Assembly (NCBI GenBank): GCA_963793025.1
Contig: CAWBYL010000006.1
Location: 1,054,001 to 1,118,000, forward strand
Direction: 5' to 3'
DNA: 64,000 nucleotides
From: CAWBYL01 sp963793025
Lineage (GTDB): Bacteria > Actinomycetota > Acidimicrobiia > Acidimicrobiales > Acidimicrobilacustridaceae
The notes under the pieces are model-generated. The model ran no database searches. It saw only the letters and a list, made by a program, of their open reading frames with translations, and was not told where the DNA came from. Shown here piece by piece: positions 8,615 to 17,858 of the stretch. The position numbers and the translations under genes are program-made. Position 1 is the stretch's first letter. Each line of letters starts with the position of its first letter.

Positions 8615-10261
8615 GTGACGGCCCGCGCCTGTCGCTGTCGACGTCGGTGACGGGCTGGCTCTCACCGTCCCCGCCCTCCTCTCGGCGCGGGTCGCGGCGC
8701 GCGGCGACCACCCGCTGCTCGTGGGCGACGACCACGTCCTCACCTACGCCGAGGCCGACTCGCCGTTCCGCCGCCCTGGCCCGAGGCCTGCTGGCGCGGG
8801 GCGTGGCAAGGGCACCCGCGTCGGACTGCTGCATCCCAACGGCCCCGAGTTCGTGGTCGGGTGGCTGGCCGCCGCCCGCATCGGGGCCGTCACCCTGCCC
8901 CTCAGCACGTTCTCCACCAGCGGGGAGCTCCGCCGTCTCCTCGGTCAGGCCGACGTGGCCCTGCTCCTCGCCGCTCCCCGCTACCGCAACCACGACCACG
9001 TGGAGGACCTGGGCGCCGCCGTGCCCGAGCTGGACTTCACGGAGTCGCCTCCGCTGCTGGCTCCCTCGGTGCCCTCGCTCCGCCTCGTCGCGTTCAGCCC
9101 ACCGGGGCCGGGGCCGGGCCACGATCCCGGCTGGACGGTCGCCGCGCTGCTCGATGCCGGGGCTGCCATCGGCGCCGACGTCCTCGCCGCCGCCGAGGCC
9201 GAGGTGAGCCCGGCGGACCGCATGGTGATCGTGCACACCTCGGGCTCGACCAGCGCTCCCAAGGGGGTGATCCACCAGCACGGTCCGCTGATCCGTCACC
9301 TCGACGACCTCAACGGCCTGCGCCGGTACACCGAGGACGAGGTTCTGTTCTCGAACTCCCCGTTCTTCTGGATCGGCGGCTTCGCCTACGGGCTGCTCGG
9401 CACCCTCGCTCGCCGGGGCCACCTTGGTGTGCTCGAACGCCACCGACCCGGCGGTCACCCTCGACCTGCTTGGAGCGGACCCGCCCGACCATGGTCAACG
9501 GCTTCGCCGCCTCCGTCGCCCACCTGGCCGCCGACCCGACGTTCCCCGGCCGGGACCTGTCGTCGATCCGGCGCGGGAACCTCTGGCCGATCATGCCCGC
9601 CGAGGTCCGCCCCGCCGACCCGGAGCTGCGCCACAACATGCTGGGCATGACCGAGGCCGGCAGCGTCGGCCTGGCCAGCGCCGACGAGGGCGACCAGCCC
9701 GAACGGCGGCGCGGCTCGTTCGGACGGCCGGTGCCCGGCTTCGAGGCCCGCATCGTCGACCCCGAGACGGGCACCGACCGGGCCGTCGGCGAGGTGGGGG
9801 AGCTGTGGTTCCGCAGCCCGCTGCTCATGGAGGGCTACGACGGACGCACCCGCGGGGAGACGTTCACCCCCGACGGGTGGTTCCGCACCGGCGACCTGTT
9901 CCACGTCGACGACGAGGGCTTCTTCCACTTCACCGGCCGGGCCGGCGACATGATCAAGACGGCGGGCGCCAACGTGTCCCCCCGCGAGGTCGAAGCGGCC
10001 ATCGCCGAGGTGACCGGCCTGGTGGCCCACGTTCTCGGCGTGGACGACCACGACCGGGGCCAGGCCGTGGCCGCCGCCGTGCGCGTCCCGCGCGGCGAGA
10101 CGGCGCCGGCGATCGACGATCTCCGGATCGAGCTGCGGGGCCTGCTCTCGGCCTACAAGGTGCCCACCCGGTTCCTGTTCCTGGCCGACGACGACGTCCC
10201 CATGATGTCGAGCGGCAAGCTCGACGCCCGAGCCCTGAAGGAGCGCTTCGGTGCCGGCTGA
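8615..10261 (+). CDS. AMP-dependent synthetase/ligase (several frameshifts)
   Basis: An ANL-superfamily acid-CoA ligase of about 545 residues that is readable only after at least four corrections: an insertion near 8766, a deletion near 8806, and insertions near 9410 and 9472. Conserved pieces are present in all frames: GKGTRVGLLHPNG, the phosphate loop HTSGSTSAPKGVIH, MLGMTEAGSVGL, YRTGDLF-like segment FRTGDLFHVDDEG and the terminal lysine motif MMSSGKLDARALK. Exact start unclear; GTG 8615 is one candidate, with another indel likely nearby. It is similar to the next gene, so the pair looks like a tandem duplication. Confidence 0.72.
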
Positions 10262-11855
10262 GCCGATGACCTTCGGCGCTCTCGTGCGGCGCAACGCCGA
10301 CGCGCGCGACGCCGAGGCCGTGATCGTCACCGACGACCACACCTTGACCCACCGCCAGCTCGACGACGAGAGCCGGGCCCGGGCCGCCCGCCTCATCGCC
10401 GCCGGCGTGGGCAAGGGGACGAGGGTGGGCCTGCTCGCCCCCAACGGCATCGACTGGGTGGTGACCGCCACCGCCGTCATGCGGATCGGTGGGGTGTTGG
10501 TGCCCCTCAGCACGCTGCTGCGGCCGCCCGAGCTGGCGGCCCAGCTGCGGACGGCGGCCGTGAGCCACCTGGTGGCGGCCCGCTCGTTCCGGGGTCGCCA
10601 CCCCCTCGACGACCTCGACGCCGTCGCCCCGGGCGTGGCCGATCTCACCGCCGCCGGTCGCCGCCACCCTCAGCTCCCGTTCCTGCAACGGGTGTGGGCC
10701 GCCGACGCCCTTCCCGAACCCGCCGTGGTGCCGGCCCTGGCCGACGCCCTGGAAGCGGCCGTCCGCCCCGCCGACGACCTGGCCGTGCTGTTCACCTCGG
10801 GCAGCCGGGGCACGCCCAAGGGCACCATCCACACCCACGACGGCGCTCTCCACGCCGTGGCGTCCGGACTCGACGCCCGCGGCCTGGGCGCCGACGACCG
10901 CCTCTACATCCCGATGCCGTTCTTCTGGACCGGCGGGTTCTGCATGGGGCTGCTCTCCACCCTCGTGGCCGGGGCCACCCTGGTGACCGAGGCCGTCCCC
11001 GACCCGGTCCGCACCCTCGCCCTGCTCCAACGGGAACGGGTCACCCTGTTCCGCGGGTGGCCCGACCAGGCCGCCGCCCTCGCCGCCGACCCGGCCTTCG
11101 CCTCGGCGGACCTGTCGGACCTGCGGCCGGGCAGCCTCCCCGCCGTCCTCCCCGCGGCCGAGCGGCCGACCGCCGGCACCCGGCCCGTGCTGTTCGGCAT
11201 GACCGAGACGTGCGGGAGCTACGCCGGCGACCGCCTCGACCGCGACCTGCCGGCCGAGAAGCGGGGCAGCTGCGGGCGGCCTTTCGCCGGCGTCGACGTC
11301 CGGGTGGTCGACCCCGAGTCGGGTCGACCGGTGGCGCCGGGCGCGAGCGGGGAGATCGGCGTGCGGGGCCGCAACGTGATGCGGGGCATCTGCGGGCGGA
11401 CCCTCGACACGGTGTTCGACGCCGACGGCTACTACCGCACCGGCGACCTCGGGCGCCTCGACGCCGACGGCTACCTGTGGTTCGAGGGTCGGGCCGACGA
11501 CATGTTCAAGGTCAAGGGCGCCACCGTGTACCCCACCGAGGTCGAGGCCGCCGTCCGGGCCGCCGGTGGGGTGCAACAGGTCCACGTCACCGACGTGACC
11601 GACGACGCCGGCGGTGCCGTCGTCGGCGCCCTGGTGGTGAGCGACCGCCCGCTCGAGGAGCTGGCGGCCGACGTGCGCCAGCGCCTCAGCGCCTTCAAGG
11701 TCCCGACCTGCTGGGTCGTGACGACGACGGCCGCCGCCGTGCCGCTGACGGCCACGGCGAAGGTGGACAAGGCGGCGCTGCAGCAGCTGCTGCGCCGCCA
11801 GGGGAAGCGGGTCGACCCGACCCGATCGACACAACCAAAGGAGCGTGGGCGATGA
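10251..11855 (+). CDS. AMP-dependent synthetase/ligase (ANL superfamily)
   Basis: Intact 534-residue acid-CoA ligase. It shows GKGTRVGLLAPNG, phosphate loop FTSGSRGTPKGTIH, FGMTETCGSY, the YYRTGDLGRLDADGY hinge region and LTATAKVDKAAL with the catalytic lysine. The substrate pocket loop IPMPFFWTGGFCMGLL differs from the neighbours, suggesting a different acid. GTG 10251 is preferred because GAAGGAG precedes it by 7 nt; the gene overlaps its neighbour's end by 11 nt. Its 3' end overlaps the next gene (ATGA). Confidence 0.88.
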   Translation: MPAEPMTFGALVRRNADARDAEAVIVTDDHTLTHRQLDDESRARAARLIAAGVGKGTRVGLLAPNGIDWVVTATAVMRIGGVLVPLSTLLRPPELAAQLRTAAVSHLVAARSFRGRHPLDDLDAVAPGVADLTAAGRRHPQLPFLQRVWAADALPEPAVVPALADALEAAVRPADDLAVLFTSGSRGTPKGTIHTHDGALHAVASGLDARGLGADDRLYIPMPFFWTGGFCMGLLSTLVAGATLVTEAVPDPVRTLALLQRERVTLFRGWPDQAAALAADPAFASADLSDLRPGSLPAVLPAAERPTAGTRPVLFGMTETCGSYAGDRLDRDLPAEKRGSCGRPFAGVDVRVVDPESGRPVAPGASGEIGVRGRNVMRGICGRTLDTVFDADGYYRTGDLGRLDADGYLWFEGRADDMFKVKGATVYPTEVEAAVRAAGGVQQVHVTDVTDDAGGAVVGALVVSDRPLEELAADVRQRLSAFKVPTCWVVTTTAAAVPLTATAKVDKAALQQLLRRQGKRVDPTRSTQPKERGR

Positions 11856-12671
11856 CCCGTGCGATCGACTGCCTCGTGAACGTGGACTTCGGGGACCGCG
11901 AGATGCCCGACTGGATGATCCGGGTGAAGGAGGACTACTTCGGCAACGGCTTCACCTTCACCAGCCCGGAGATCGACGAGCTCATCGAGGAGCTGGACGC
12001 CCAGAACGTCGAGAAGGCCATCCTCATGACCCAGGTGTCGGCCACGTCGGGCCGGGCCTTCGATTTCGTGGAGGCCCGCCCCGACCGCTTCGCGCTGGGG
12101 GTGGGTGGGTTCAACCTGCTGCGCCCCATGGAGACGGTGAACGCCCTCGACGCCTTCGTGAAGAACCACCCGGTGGCCTACGCCGTCGGTGGGGCCGAGC
12201 TTCTGGGGCGACGGCATGTACAACCCCACCAGCGCCGTGTACTACCCGCTGTACACGAAGTGCTGCGAGCTCGACCTGCCGCTGTGCATGAACACCGGCA
12301 TCCCCGGACCGCCCATCCCGGCCGACCCCCAGAACCCGATCTACATCGACCGGGTCTGCTACCACTTCCCCGAATTGCGGCTGTCGATGATCCACGGCGC
12401 CGACCCGTGGTGGGGCGTCGCCATCCGGCTGATGATCAAGTACAAGAACCTGCGCCTCATGACCTCGGCGTGGTCACCCAAGCGCCTCCCCGAGGAGCTG
12501 CTCCACTTCATGCGCACCCGGGGCAAGGGCCGGATCATGTACGCCTCCGACTACCCGGTGCTGAAGAACGACCGGCTCATCCCCGAGGCTCTCGCCCTCG
12601 ACCTCCCCGAGGACGTCCAGGAGAACTGGCTCTACAACAACGCCAACGACTTCTTCTTCGGCGGCGCCTGA
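11852..12671 (+). CDS. Amidohydrolase family (PF04909) protein (one frameshift)
   Basis: A TIM-barrel metal-dependent hydrolase or decarboxylase of about 272 residues. Frame 2 (to about 12195) carries FTSPEIDELIEELDAQNVEK; the rest continues in the next frame from GPSFWGDGMYNP. Metal-ligand candidates are His in MIHGADPWW and Asp in IMYASDYPVL. It lacks the N-terminal HxH typical of classical amidohydrolases (starts MTRAIDCLVNVD). Start has AAAGGAG. It is the last gene of the plus-strand operon and converges with the phosphotransferase at 12745. Confidence 0.8.
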
Positions 12672-12744
12672 GCACCCAGGTGGCGGGGCGGGCCCGTTCC
12701 GCGGCGGAGCTGCGTGCCTGCCTGCCTGCTCCGCTCGCTCACGG

Positions 12745-14167
12745 TCACCCTGGGTCTCCTCCGGGTTCCCATGGTGGGAGGGGCGAGTAGCGCCGGTCGG
12801 CCAGCGACCCCATGGCGGGCCGCAGCACCTGCGTGCGCCGGGCCCAGTCCCGTAGGCAGTACTCGACGACGGGACCGTCGGCGATCGCCCCCGCCCGGAT
12901 CCGCTCGCAGAGCGTACGCCGGGCCTGGTCGACGTCGTCGACGTCGCGTCCGAGCAGCGCGGCCAGGTCGGCGCGCTGGGCCTCGGCCACGGCCGGCCCG
13001 AAGCGGTCCTCCTCGCGGAGGTACTTCACCAGCCGAGCGACGCCCTTGGCCCGGCGGGCCGCGAAGCCGTCGTCGACCGCGGGCACCACCCGGGTGCGCA
13101 GGTCGTCGAGAGCGACGTCGTAGATCCAGCTGAGCGACGAGTGCCCGGGGTCAGGCAACGGGTCGACCGTCGACGGCTGGGTCACACCGGTCGCGGCGGC
13201 CAGGGCGTCGGCCAGGGCCCGGGTGTGCAACGTCGTGTAGATGAGGTGGCTGGCGATCTCACCGCGACTGTCGCGGGCGAGCAGACCGCCCCGGGTGCCG
13301 ATGGCGCAGCGGGCCTGGGCCAGCACCAGGAAGTACCGGAGCCGGGCCGGATCGACCGCCCGGCCGGCGGCCCGGCTGTAGTCGCCGAGCCGGGCGGTCA
13401 GGTCGGGGAGCCGCTCCTGCAGGTCGTGCACGTAGACCCAGCCGAGGTCGTCGTGGAAGTCGCCGTAGTGGGCCAGCTCCCAGTCGGTGATGGCCACCAG
13501 GTGCGAGCCGTCGAACATGAAGTTCCCCGGACCGGCGTCGCCCTGGACGAGCACGGTGGGCCAGCCGTCGTCGGAGGGCCGCGTCCGCTTCAACCAGGCC
13601 AGGGCCAGCTCGATCGTCGGCTCGGGCTCGTCGTGGGCCCGGAACTGGTTCTCCCACTCGGCGATCTCCTCGTCCACGTGCGAGCCCAACGAGCGCAGGG
13701 GTCCGAGGGCGGGCAGATCGAGGCGGGTGACGTCGATGCGGTGGGCGGCGGCCAGCTCCTCCATGAACTCCACGGCGATGGTGTCGCGTGCCTCGGGGTC
13801 GGTCACCTCCGAGAACCAGTTGCGGCCGTACAGGCGCTTCATGAGGAAGGCGTCGGCGGTGGGGTGCACGGCGACGACCTCGGCGACCTTGACGCCCCGG
13901 GCATGCAGGGCGCGGTACACCGACGCCTCTCGGCGCAGGGTGTAGGGCCCGCCCGACTGGGGACCGGCCCCGGTGTCGCAGCGGAGCCACAGCTCCTGCG
14001 TGGTGCCGTCGCCCATCTCCGCCTCGACCGCGTACCCCGCCCGGGAACCGCCGGCGCTGCGTCGCTCGAGCTCGACCCGGTGGGCGCCGGTCACCTCCTG
14101 CACCCAGCCGTGCAGGACGGCGCCGACGTCGGAGTCGGCGTCGCTCTCGGTCTCGCTGGTCGGTCAT
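12745..14167 (-). CDS. Aminoglycoside/acyl-CoA-type phosphotransferase (APH/ACAD10-like; N-terminal frameshift)
   Basis: A protein-kinase-fold phosphotransferase of about 470 residues. It has a catalytic loop VQGDAGPGNFMF (Brenner-type HxD loop with Gln for His) and the metal-binding segment AITDWELAHYG. Such proteins accompany acyl-CoA dehydrogenases in actinobacteria and in ACAD10/11, where a hydroxyacyl-CoA is phosphorylated before elimination; that role is inferred here. The open frame begins with GTG 14103, but ATG 14167 overlaps the upstream stop (ATGA) and reaches the same frame if one extra C near 14158 is removed, giving MTD-SETESDAD. Last gene of a minus-strand operon. Confidence 0.78.
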
Positions 14168-14427
14168 CGGATGGTGATGCCCTTCTCCCGGGCGAACGTG
14201 TTCCAGGCCCGAGGGTGCCACACGTCCTGGTCCTCACCCCATGCGGTTGTCCCGTCGAAGTGCCAGGAGGCGAGGCTGTTGACCCGCATCACGAAGTACC
14301 AGTGGCCCATGAGCCGGCGCTCGGGGACCATCCACGAGAACCAGGTCGTCTCGGTCCACCACGGGTCGTCGTCGGGGGGCGCGTGGTAGCCGTCGTCCTC
14401 CGGGAGCAGTCCCCATTCGTCGATCAT
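14164..14427 (-). CDS. Short protein resembling the N-terminus of DUF7064/7065 proteins
   Basis: 87 residues: MIDEWGLLPEDDGYHAPPDD followed by a Trp-rich stretch (DPWWTETTWFSWMVPERRL). The look is that of the start of DUF7064/DUF7065 proteins, which are usually over 300 residues and occur beside APH-type kinases in mycobacteria. I am working from memory of that family and am not sure. The stop overlaps the start of the phosphotransferase (ATGA), so the two are translationally coupled. It could be a genuine short protein or a truncated one. ATG 14457 in the same frame is an alternative start. Confidence 0.5.
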   Translation of the reverse strand: MIDEWGLLPEDDGYHAPPDDDPWWTETTWFSWMVPERRLMGHWYFVMRVNSLASWHFDGTTAWGEDQDVWHPRAWNTFAREKGITIR

Positions 14428-14491
14428 GTGCTGATCCCTCGCCCTCCCCGTAAACATGTAGAGGTCAATGCGGGGCGAGAGCACGGACGAC

Positions 14492-15793
14492 TCAGCGACC
14501 GAGGAAGCCTCGCTCGACCACGAGGAGGGCGGCCTCGAGCTCGGCATCGGTCCTCGGCGTGGACCCGAACTGCTCCACCACGGCGAGCAGGAGGAGACCG
14601 TCGACGTCGGGATCGCCGCATCCGTGGCCGACGAGGAGCTCGGCCATCCGTCGCCGACCCCAGTCGAACACCGCGCCGAGCTCGTCGCGCAGTGGGCGGT
14701 CGGCCGCTTCGATCCAGATCCTGACGAGCGGTCCCTTCGCGGCGTGGACCTCGTTGTAGCGGCGCAACCACCCGCGCAGAGCCGTCGGAGTCGGCTCGGC
14801 CGGGAGCTCCCGGACCACGACGGAGACATCACGGACGGCACGGACGGCCACGACCGACACGAAGTCCTCGATGTTGGTGAAGTACGTGTAGAAGGACCCC
14901 CGCGAGATCCCGGCCGCCTCCACCACGTCCTCCACCCGCACGCCGCGGTAGCCCCGCCCGATCAGGAGGTCGTCGGCGACGGCCAGCATCGATGCCAGGG
15001 CGCGTCGGCTGGACCCTGCGGCCTGCGCGTCGAGGCTCGTGACCCGGGCGAACACGGCCGATGCCGCCGGTCCGAGGCGCAGCGCCGGCGCCCGTCCGCC
15101 GGTCCCGGGATGCACGTTGGTGTCGGGCCGAACGCCATGGAGCGTCCGGTGGATCACGTCGGTGAGGGCGAGGTCGACCTGCTCCCTCGTGTAGTGCCCG
15201 GGGGCGGCGGCCCGGAGGATCGCGGCCAGCGCCAGCCCCCGGCTGGTGCCGGCGAGGGCCAGGTCGACCACCGGGTCGAGCAGCCGGGTCGGTACACGGG
15301 TGGCCGCCAGGCGCGCTTCGAACAGCTCCCGGTCCTGACGGGCGATGACGGCGGCCCCGCCGGCCAGGGCCTCGTCGTTGGCGGCCGCCGCCTCGAAGGC
15401 GCGCAGGATCGGCTCGTAGCGGACCTCGGTGTCGGCGTAGCGGGCGATCCAGGCCCGCAGGGCGCCATGCCCGTTCGTGTCGGGGGTGATGGGATCGAGC
15501 ACCTCGAGGGAGGCCCGCAGCTGGCGGGCCAGCTGCGCGGCCAGACGGCGGAACAGATCGTCCTTGCCCTCGAAGTACTGGTAGATCGTGACTCTGGAGC
15601 AGCCTGCCAGCTCGGCCACGCGGTCGAGGCTCGTCCGGTCGTAGCCCGTCTCGCCGAAGGCCTGGAGGGCGGCGTCGAGGATGCGTTGTCGGGTCCGGAG
15701 GCCGCGCGCCCCGATCACCGGGTTGTCGGCGAAGGGGGCGCGACGGGCCGGCACCGGGCTACCGCCTCCGGGAGGCAGCGGCCCGCGGCTCAC
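14492..15793 (-). CDS. Tandem double-TetR transcriptional regulator
   Basis: 433 residues containing two complete TetR DNA-binding domains. The first HTH is at about residues 30-75 (TSLDRVAELAGCSRVTIYQY); the second at about 255-300 (VRVEDVVEAAGISRGSFYTY). Each is followed by its own helical ligand-binding region. Normal TetR proteins are about 200 residues and dimerise; this one may be a covalent pseudo-dimer. GTG 15793 overlaps the stop of the amidohydrolase upstream (GTGA), so it is co-transcribed with it and probably regulates the 17.0-12.7 kb operon. Confidence 0.88.
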   Translation of the reverse strand: MSRGPLPPGGGSPVPARRAPFADNPVIGARGLRTRQRILDAALQAFGETGYDRTSLDRVAELAGCSRVTIYQYFEGKDDLFRRLAAQLARQLRASLEVLDPITPDTNGHGALRAWIARYADTEVRYEPILRAFEAAAANDEALAGGAAVIARQDRELFEARLAATRVPTRLLDPVVDLALAGTSRGLALAAILRAAAPGHYTREQVDLALTDVIHRTLHGVRPDTNVHPGTGGRAPALRLGPAASAVFARVTSLDAQAAGSSRRALASMLAVADDLLIGRGYRGVRVEDVVEAAGISRGSFYTYFTNIEDFVSVVAVRAVRDVSVVVRELPAEPTPTALRGWLRRYNEVHAAKGPLVRIWIEAADRPLRDELGAVFDWGRRRMAELLVGHGCGDPDVDGLLLLAVVEQFGSTPRTDAELEAALLVVERGFLGR

Positions 15794-17007
15794 GGGTGAG
15801 CGGCCCCGCCGCCCGCCGCCTCCGCAGCATCCACCCGCAGGATCCGACTGAGGTTGCCGCCCATGATGGCGGCCTTGTCGGTGTCGCTCATGTCCGCCGG
15901 GAGGTGGTCGAGGAACGAGCAGGGCTCGGCCAGGCCCTCGGGATGGGGATAGTCGGAGCCGAAGCACAGGTGGTCGACCCCCAGCTCGGCCACGAGGGCC
16001 TCGAAGTCGTCCTCGTGGAACGGGCAGACGTAGACGTTGCGCTTGAACGCCACGACCGGATCCTCGCTGAAGGCCTGGGGCATCTTCTTGTAGGTGGCCT
16101 TCAGGTTGTGGAGGAACGGGAAGACCCACTCGGCCCCGTTCTCGACCGACAGGATGCGCAGGTCGGGGAAGCGGCTCAACAGCCCGTGGCACGTGAGTGC
16201 CGTCATGGTGTCGGTGATCGGACGCTCCTTGTCGACCATGAGCTGGAACGGATCCAACACGAACGGCAGGTACTCGCCCGGGCCGGTCCAGTCCGCCTTG
16301 TAGCGGGCATACCCACTGTCGGAGGCATGCATGGCGACGAGGACGTCGTGTTCGACGACCTTCTCCCAGAACGGGTCGAACTCGGGCAGCGCCGGCGAGC
16401 GTGAGCCTCGCGAACCGGGAACCGGGGCCGGGCGGATCAGCACGACCTTGGCCCCTCGCTCGACGCACCACTCGAGCTCCTCGATGGCCTTCTCGACGAT
16501 CGGGAGGGTGATGACGGGCGTGGTGAAGATGCGATCCGAGTGGTTGAACTGCCACACCTCGTGGATCCACTCGTTGAGCGCATGGATGGCGACGTGGGTC
16601 AGTTCCGGATCGTCACGCATCCGCTCCTCGAGGAGGCTGGCGAGCGTCGGGAACATCAGCGTGCGGTCGACTCCGAGCTCGTCCATCTTCTCGAGGCGGG
16701 CCGTCGGCTCGCGAAACGCCGGGATCGAGCGCATCGGCTCGCCCAGGATCTCCCGGTAGCTCTTGCCATCGGGGTTCCCGACCCGGAAGTACTCCTCCTG
16801 GGCCCCGGGACGGGCCACCACGTCGAAGGTGGGGTTGGGGATGTAGTCGCTGATCTGGCCGCGGATGGCGATCTTCGTGCGACCGTCGATCTCGACGTAG
16901 CGGATGGCGGCCTGGTAGCGCTCGGGGAGGAAGCGGGTGAAGGCGTCCTTGGTCTCGTAGAAGTGGTTGTCCCCGTCGAACACGGGGAAGGCGCAGAGGC
17001 TGGGCAT
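15790..17007 (-). CDS. Amidohydrolase family (PF04909) protein
   Basis: Intact 405-residue TIM-barrel hydrolase/decarboxylase family protein. N-terminal metal motif region DGDNHFYE, central His in ALTCHGLL, and the C-terminal CFGSDYPHPEG with the catalytic Asp. The internal segment VAMHASDSGYARY supplies another His. The family contains C-C hydrolases and decarboxylases of aromatic acids; the specific substrate is unknown. It is first in a minus-strand operon with a double-TetR regulator. ATG 17007 follows a -10 box by 6 nt, so the mRNA appears leaderless. Confidence 0.87.
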   Translation of the reverse strand: MPSLCAFPVFDGDNHFYETKDAFTRFLPERYQAAIRYVEIDGRTKIAIRGQISDYIPNPTFDVVARPGAQEEYFRVGNPDGKSYREILGEPMRSIPAFREPTARLEKMDELGVDRTLMFPTLASLLEERMRDDPELTHVAIHALNEWIHEVWQFNHSDRIFTTPVITLPIVEKAIEELEWCVERGAKVVLIRPAPVPGSRGSRSPALPEFDPFWEKVVEHDVLVAMHASDSGYARYKADWTGPGEYLPFVLDPFQLMVDKERPITDTMTALTCHGLLSRFPDLRILSVENGAEWVFPFLHNLKATYKKMPQAFSEDPVVAFKRNVYVCPFHEDDFEALVAELGVDHLCFGSDYPHPEGLAEPCSFLDHLPADMSDTDKAAIMGGNLSRILRVDAAEAAGGGAAHP

Positions 17008-17013
17008 ACCAGG

Positions 17014-17043
17014 ATCGTATGATCTTTATAACGAAAACGTCAA
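17014..17043 (-). promoter_or_regulatory. Leaderless promoter of the amidohydrolase operon
   Basis: Reading the minus strand: TTGACG (17043-17038), an 18-nt AT-rich spacer, TACGAT (17019-17014), then 6 nt to the ATG at 17007. Both hexamers are close to sigma-70 consensus. The stretch is unusually AT-rich for this DNA. There is no room for a ribosome binding site. Confidence 0.65.
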
Positions 17044-17119
17044 TCAGTCGTGAGATTCCCCAGCTTCCGGCGATCAATCGTCCACGCACTCGAGGACGCC
17101 ATCGACGAAAATGTCAGCA

Positions 17120-17725
17120 TTACTCGGCCCGGAGGGTCGCAGCGGGACGCTCACAGCGGGCCCGCACGTCGAGATCGACCTGGACCCGCGGGACGACCGG
17201 GCCGCGGTGGCTCCCCTGTCGGTCCTCGGCGACGACGCCCCAGTCGTCGCTGTTCACCTGGGTGCGAGCGGTGAAGGTGATGCGCGTCGCACCGTCGGTC
17301 GACCGGGCCGCTCCGTCGAAGCTGGCGTCGAGGTGGATCGAACGGGTGATGCCGCGGATCGTCAGGTCGCCGGTGACCGTCCACGCGCCGGCGGTTCCGG
17401 CGGTGACCCGTGTCGATCGGAAGGTGATCCTCGGGAACCGGTCGACGTCGAGGAGGTCGGGGCCGCGGAGATGAGCATCGCGAGAGCTGTTGCCGGTGGC
17501 GACGCGAGCCACGTCGATCTCGATCTCGGTGCTCGACCGCTCGGGTTCCTCGTCGACCGTGATGGTGCCGGACACGCCGGTGAAGCGACCTCTGAGCCCG
17601 GTGCCCGACGGGTGGCGAGCGATGAACTCGACCGACGTGCGGACGGGATCGACCTCATAGCGGCCAGGGACGGGAACCGGTCGACCGGCGTGGGTTCGAA
17701 CGATGCTGTCGAAGGTGGTGGTCAC
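17120..17725 (-). CDS. YceI family protein
   Basis: 201 residues. The pattern GRYEVDPVRTSVEFIARHP, then DLLDVDRFPRITFRSTRV and GDLTIRGITRSIHLDASFDG is the classic YceI lipocalin-like beta-barrel, which binds isoprenoid-type amphiphiles. No signal peptide is seen, so it is likely cytoplasmic. GTG 17725 is preferred over an upstream start because AGGAGCG precedes it. It is the last of a possible minus-strand group after the hydrolase at 17859, but a strong hairpin (17810-17849) separates them. Confidence 0.85.
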   Translation of the reverse strand: MTTTFDSIVRTHAGRPVPVPGRYEVDPVRTSVEFIARHPSGTGLRGRFTGVSGTITVDEEPERSSTEIEIDVARVATGNSSRDAHLRGPDLLDVDRFPRITFRSTRVTAGTAGAWTVTGDLTIRGITRSIHLDASFDGAARSTDGATRITFTARTQVNSDDWGVVAEDRQGSHRGPVVPRVQVDLDVRARCERPAATLRAE

Positions 17726-17809
17726 GGCAGGCGCTCCTGGTCCGGTGGCTTCGGGCGATGCTCCGGCGTGGGGCCGTCGGTGAGGCACCCCTCGGAGGCT
17801 CCTCCTCCG

Positions 17810-17849
17810 TGTTGGCCGCTGTCCGGGGGAGGCAGGACAGCGGCCAACA
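17810..17849 (-). terminator. Perfect 15-bp stem-loop, probable terminator after the alpha/beta hydrolase
   Basis: TGTTGGCCGCTGTCC (17810-17824) pairs fully with GGACAGCGGCCAACA (17835-17849) around a 10-nt loop. It begins 10 nt after the stop of the hydrolase gene on the minus strand. No U-tract follows, which is common in high-GC actinobacterial terminators. It may also insulate the YceI gene. Confidence 0.7.
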
Positions 17850-17858
17850 ACCCGGGGT

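Noticed and set aside
12671..12760. Inverted repeat ACCCAGG / CCTGGGT between convergent genes as a terminator
   Set aside because: Only 7 bp with a loop of about 70 nt; too weak to call.
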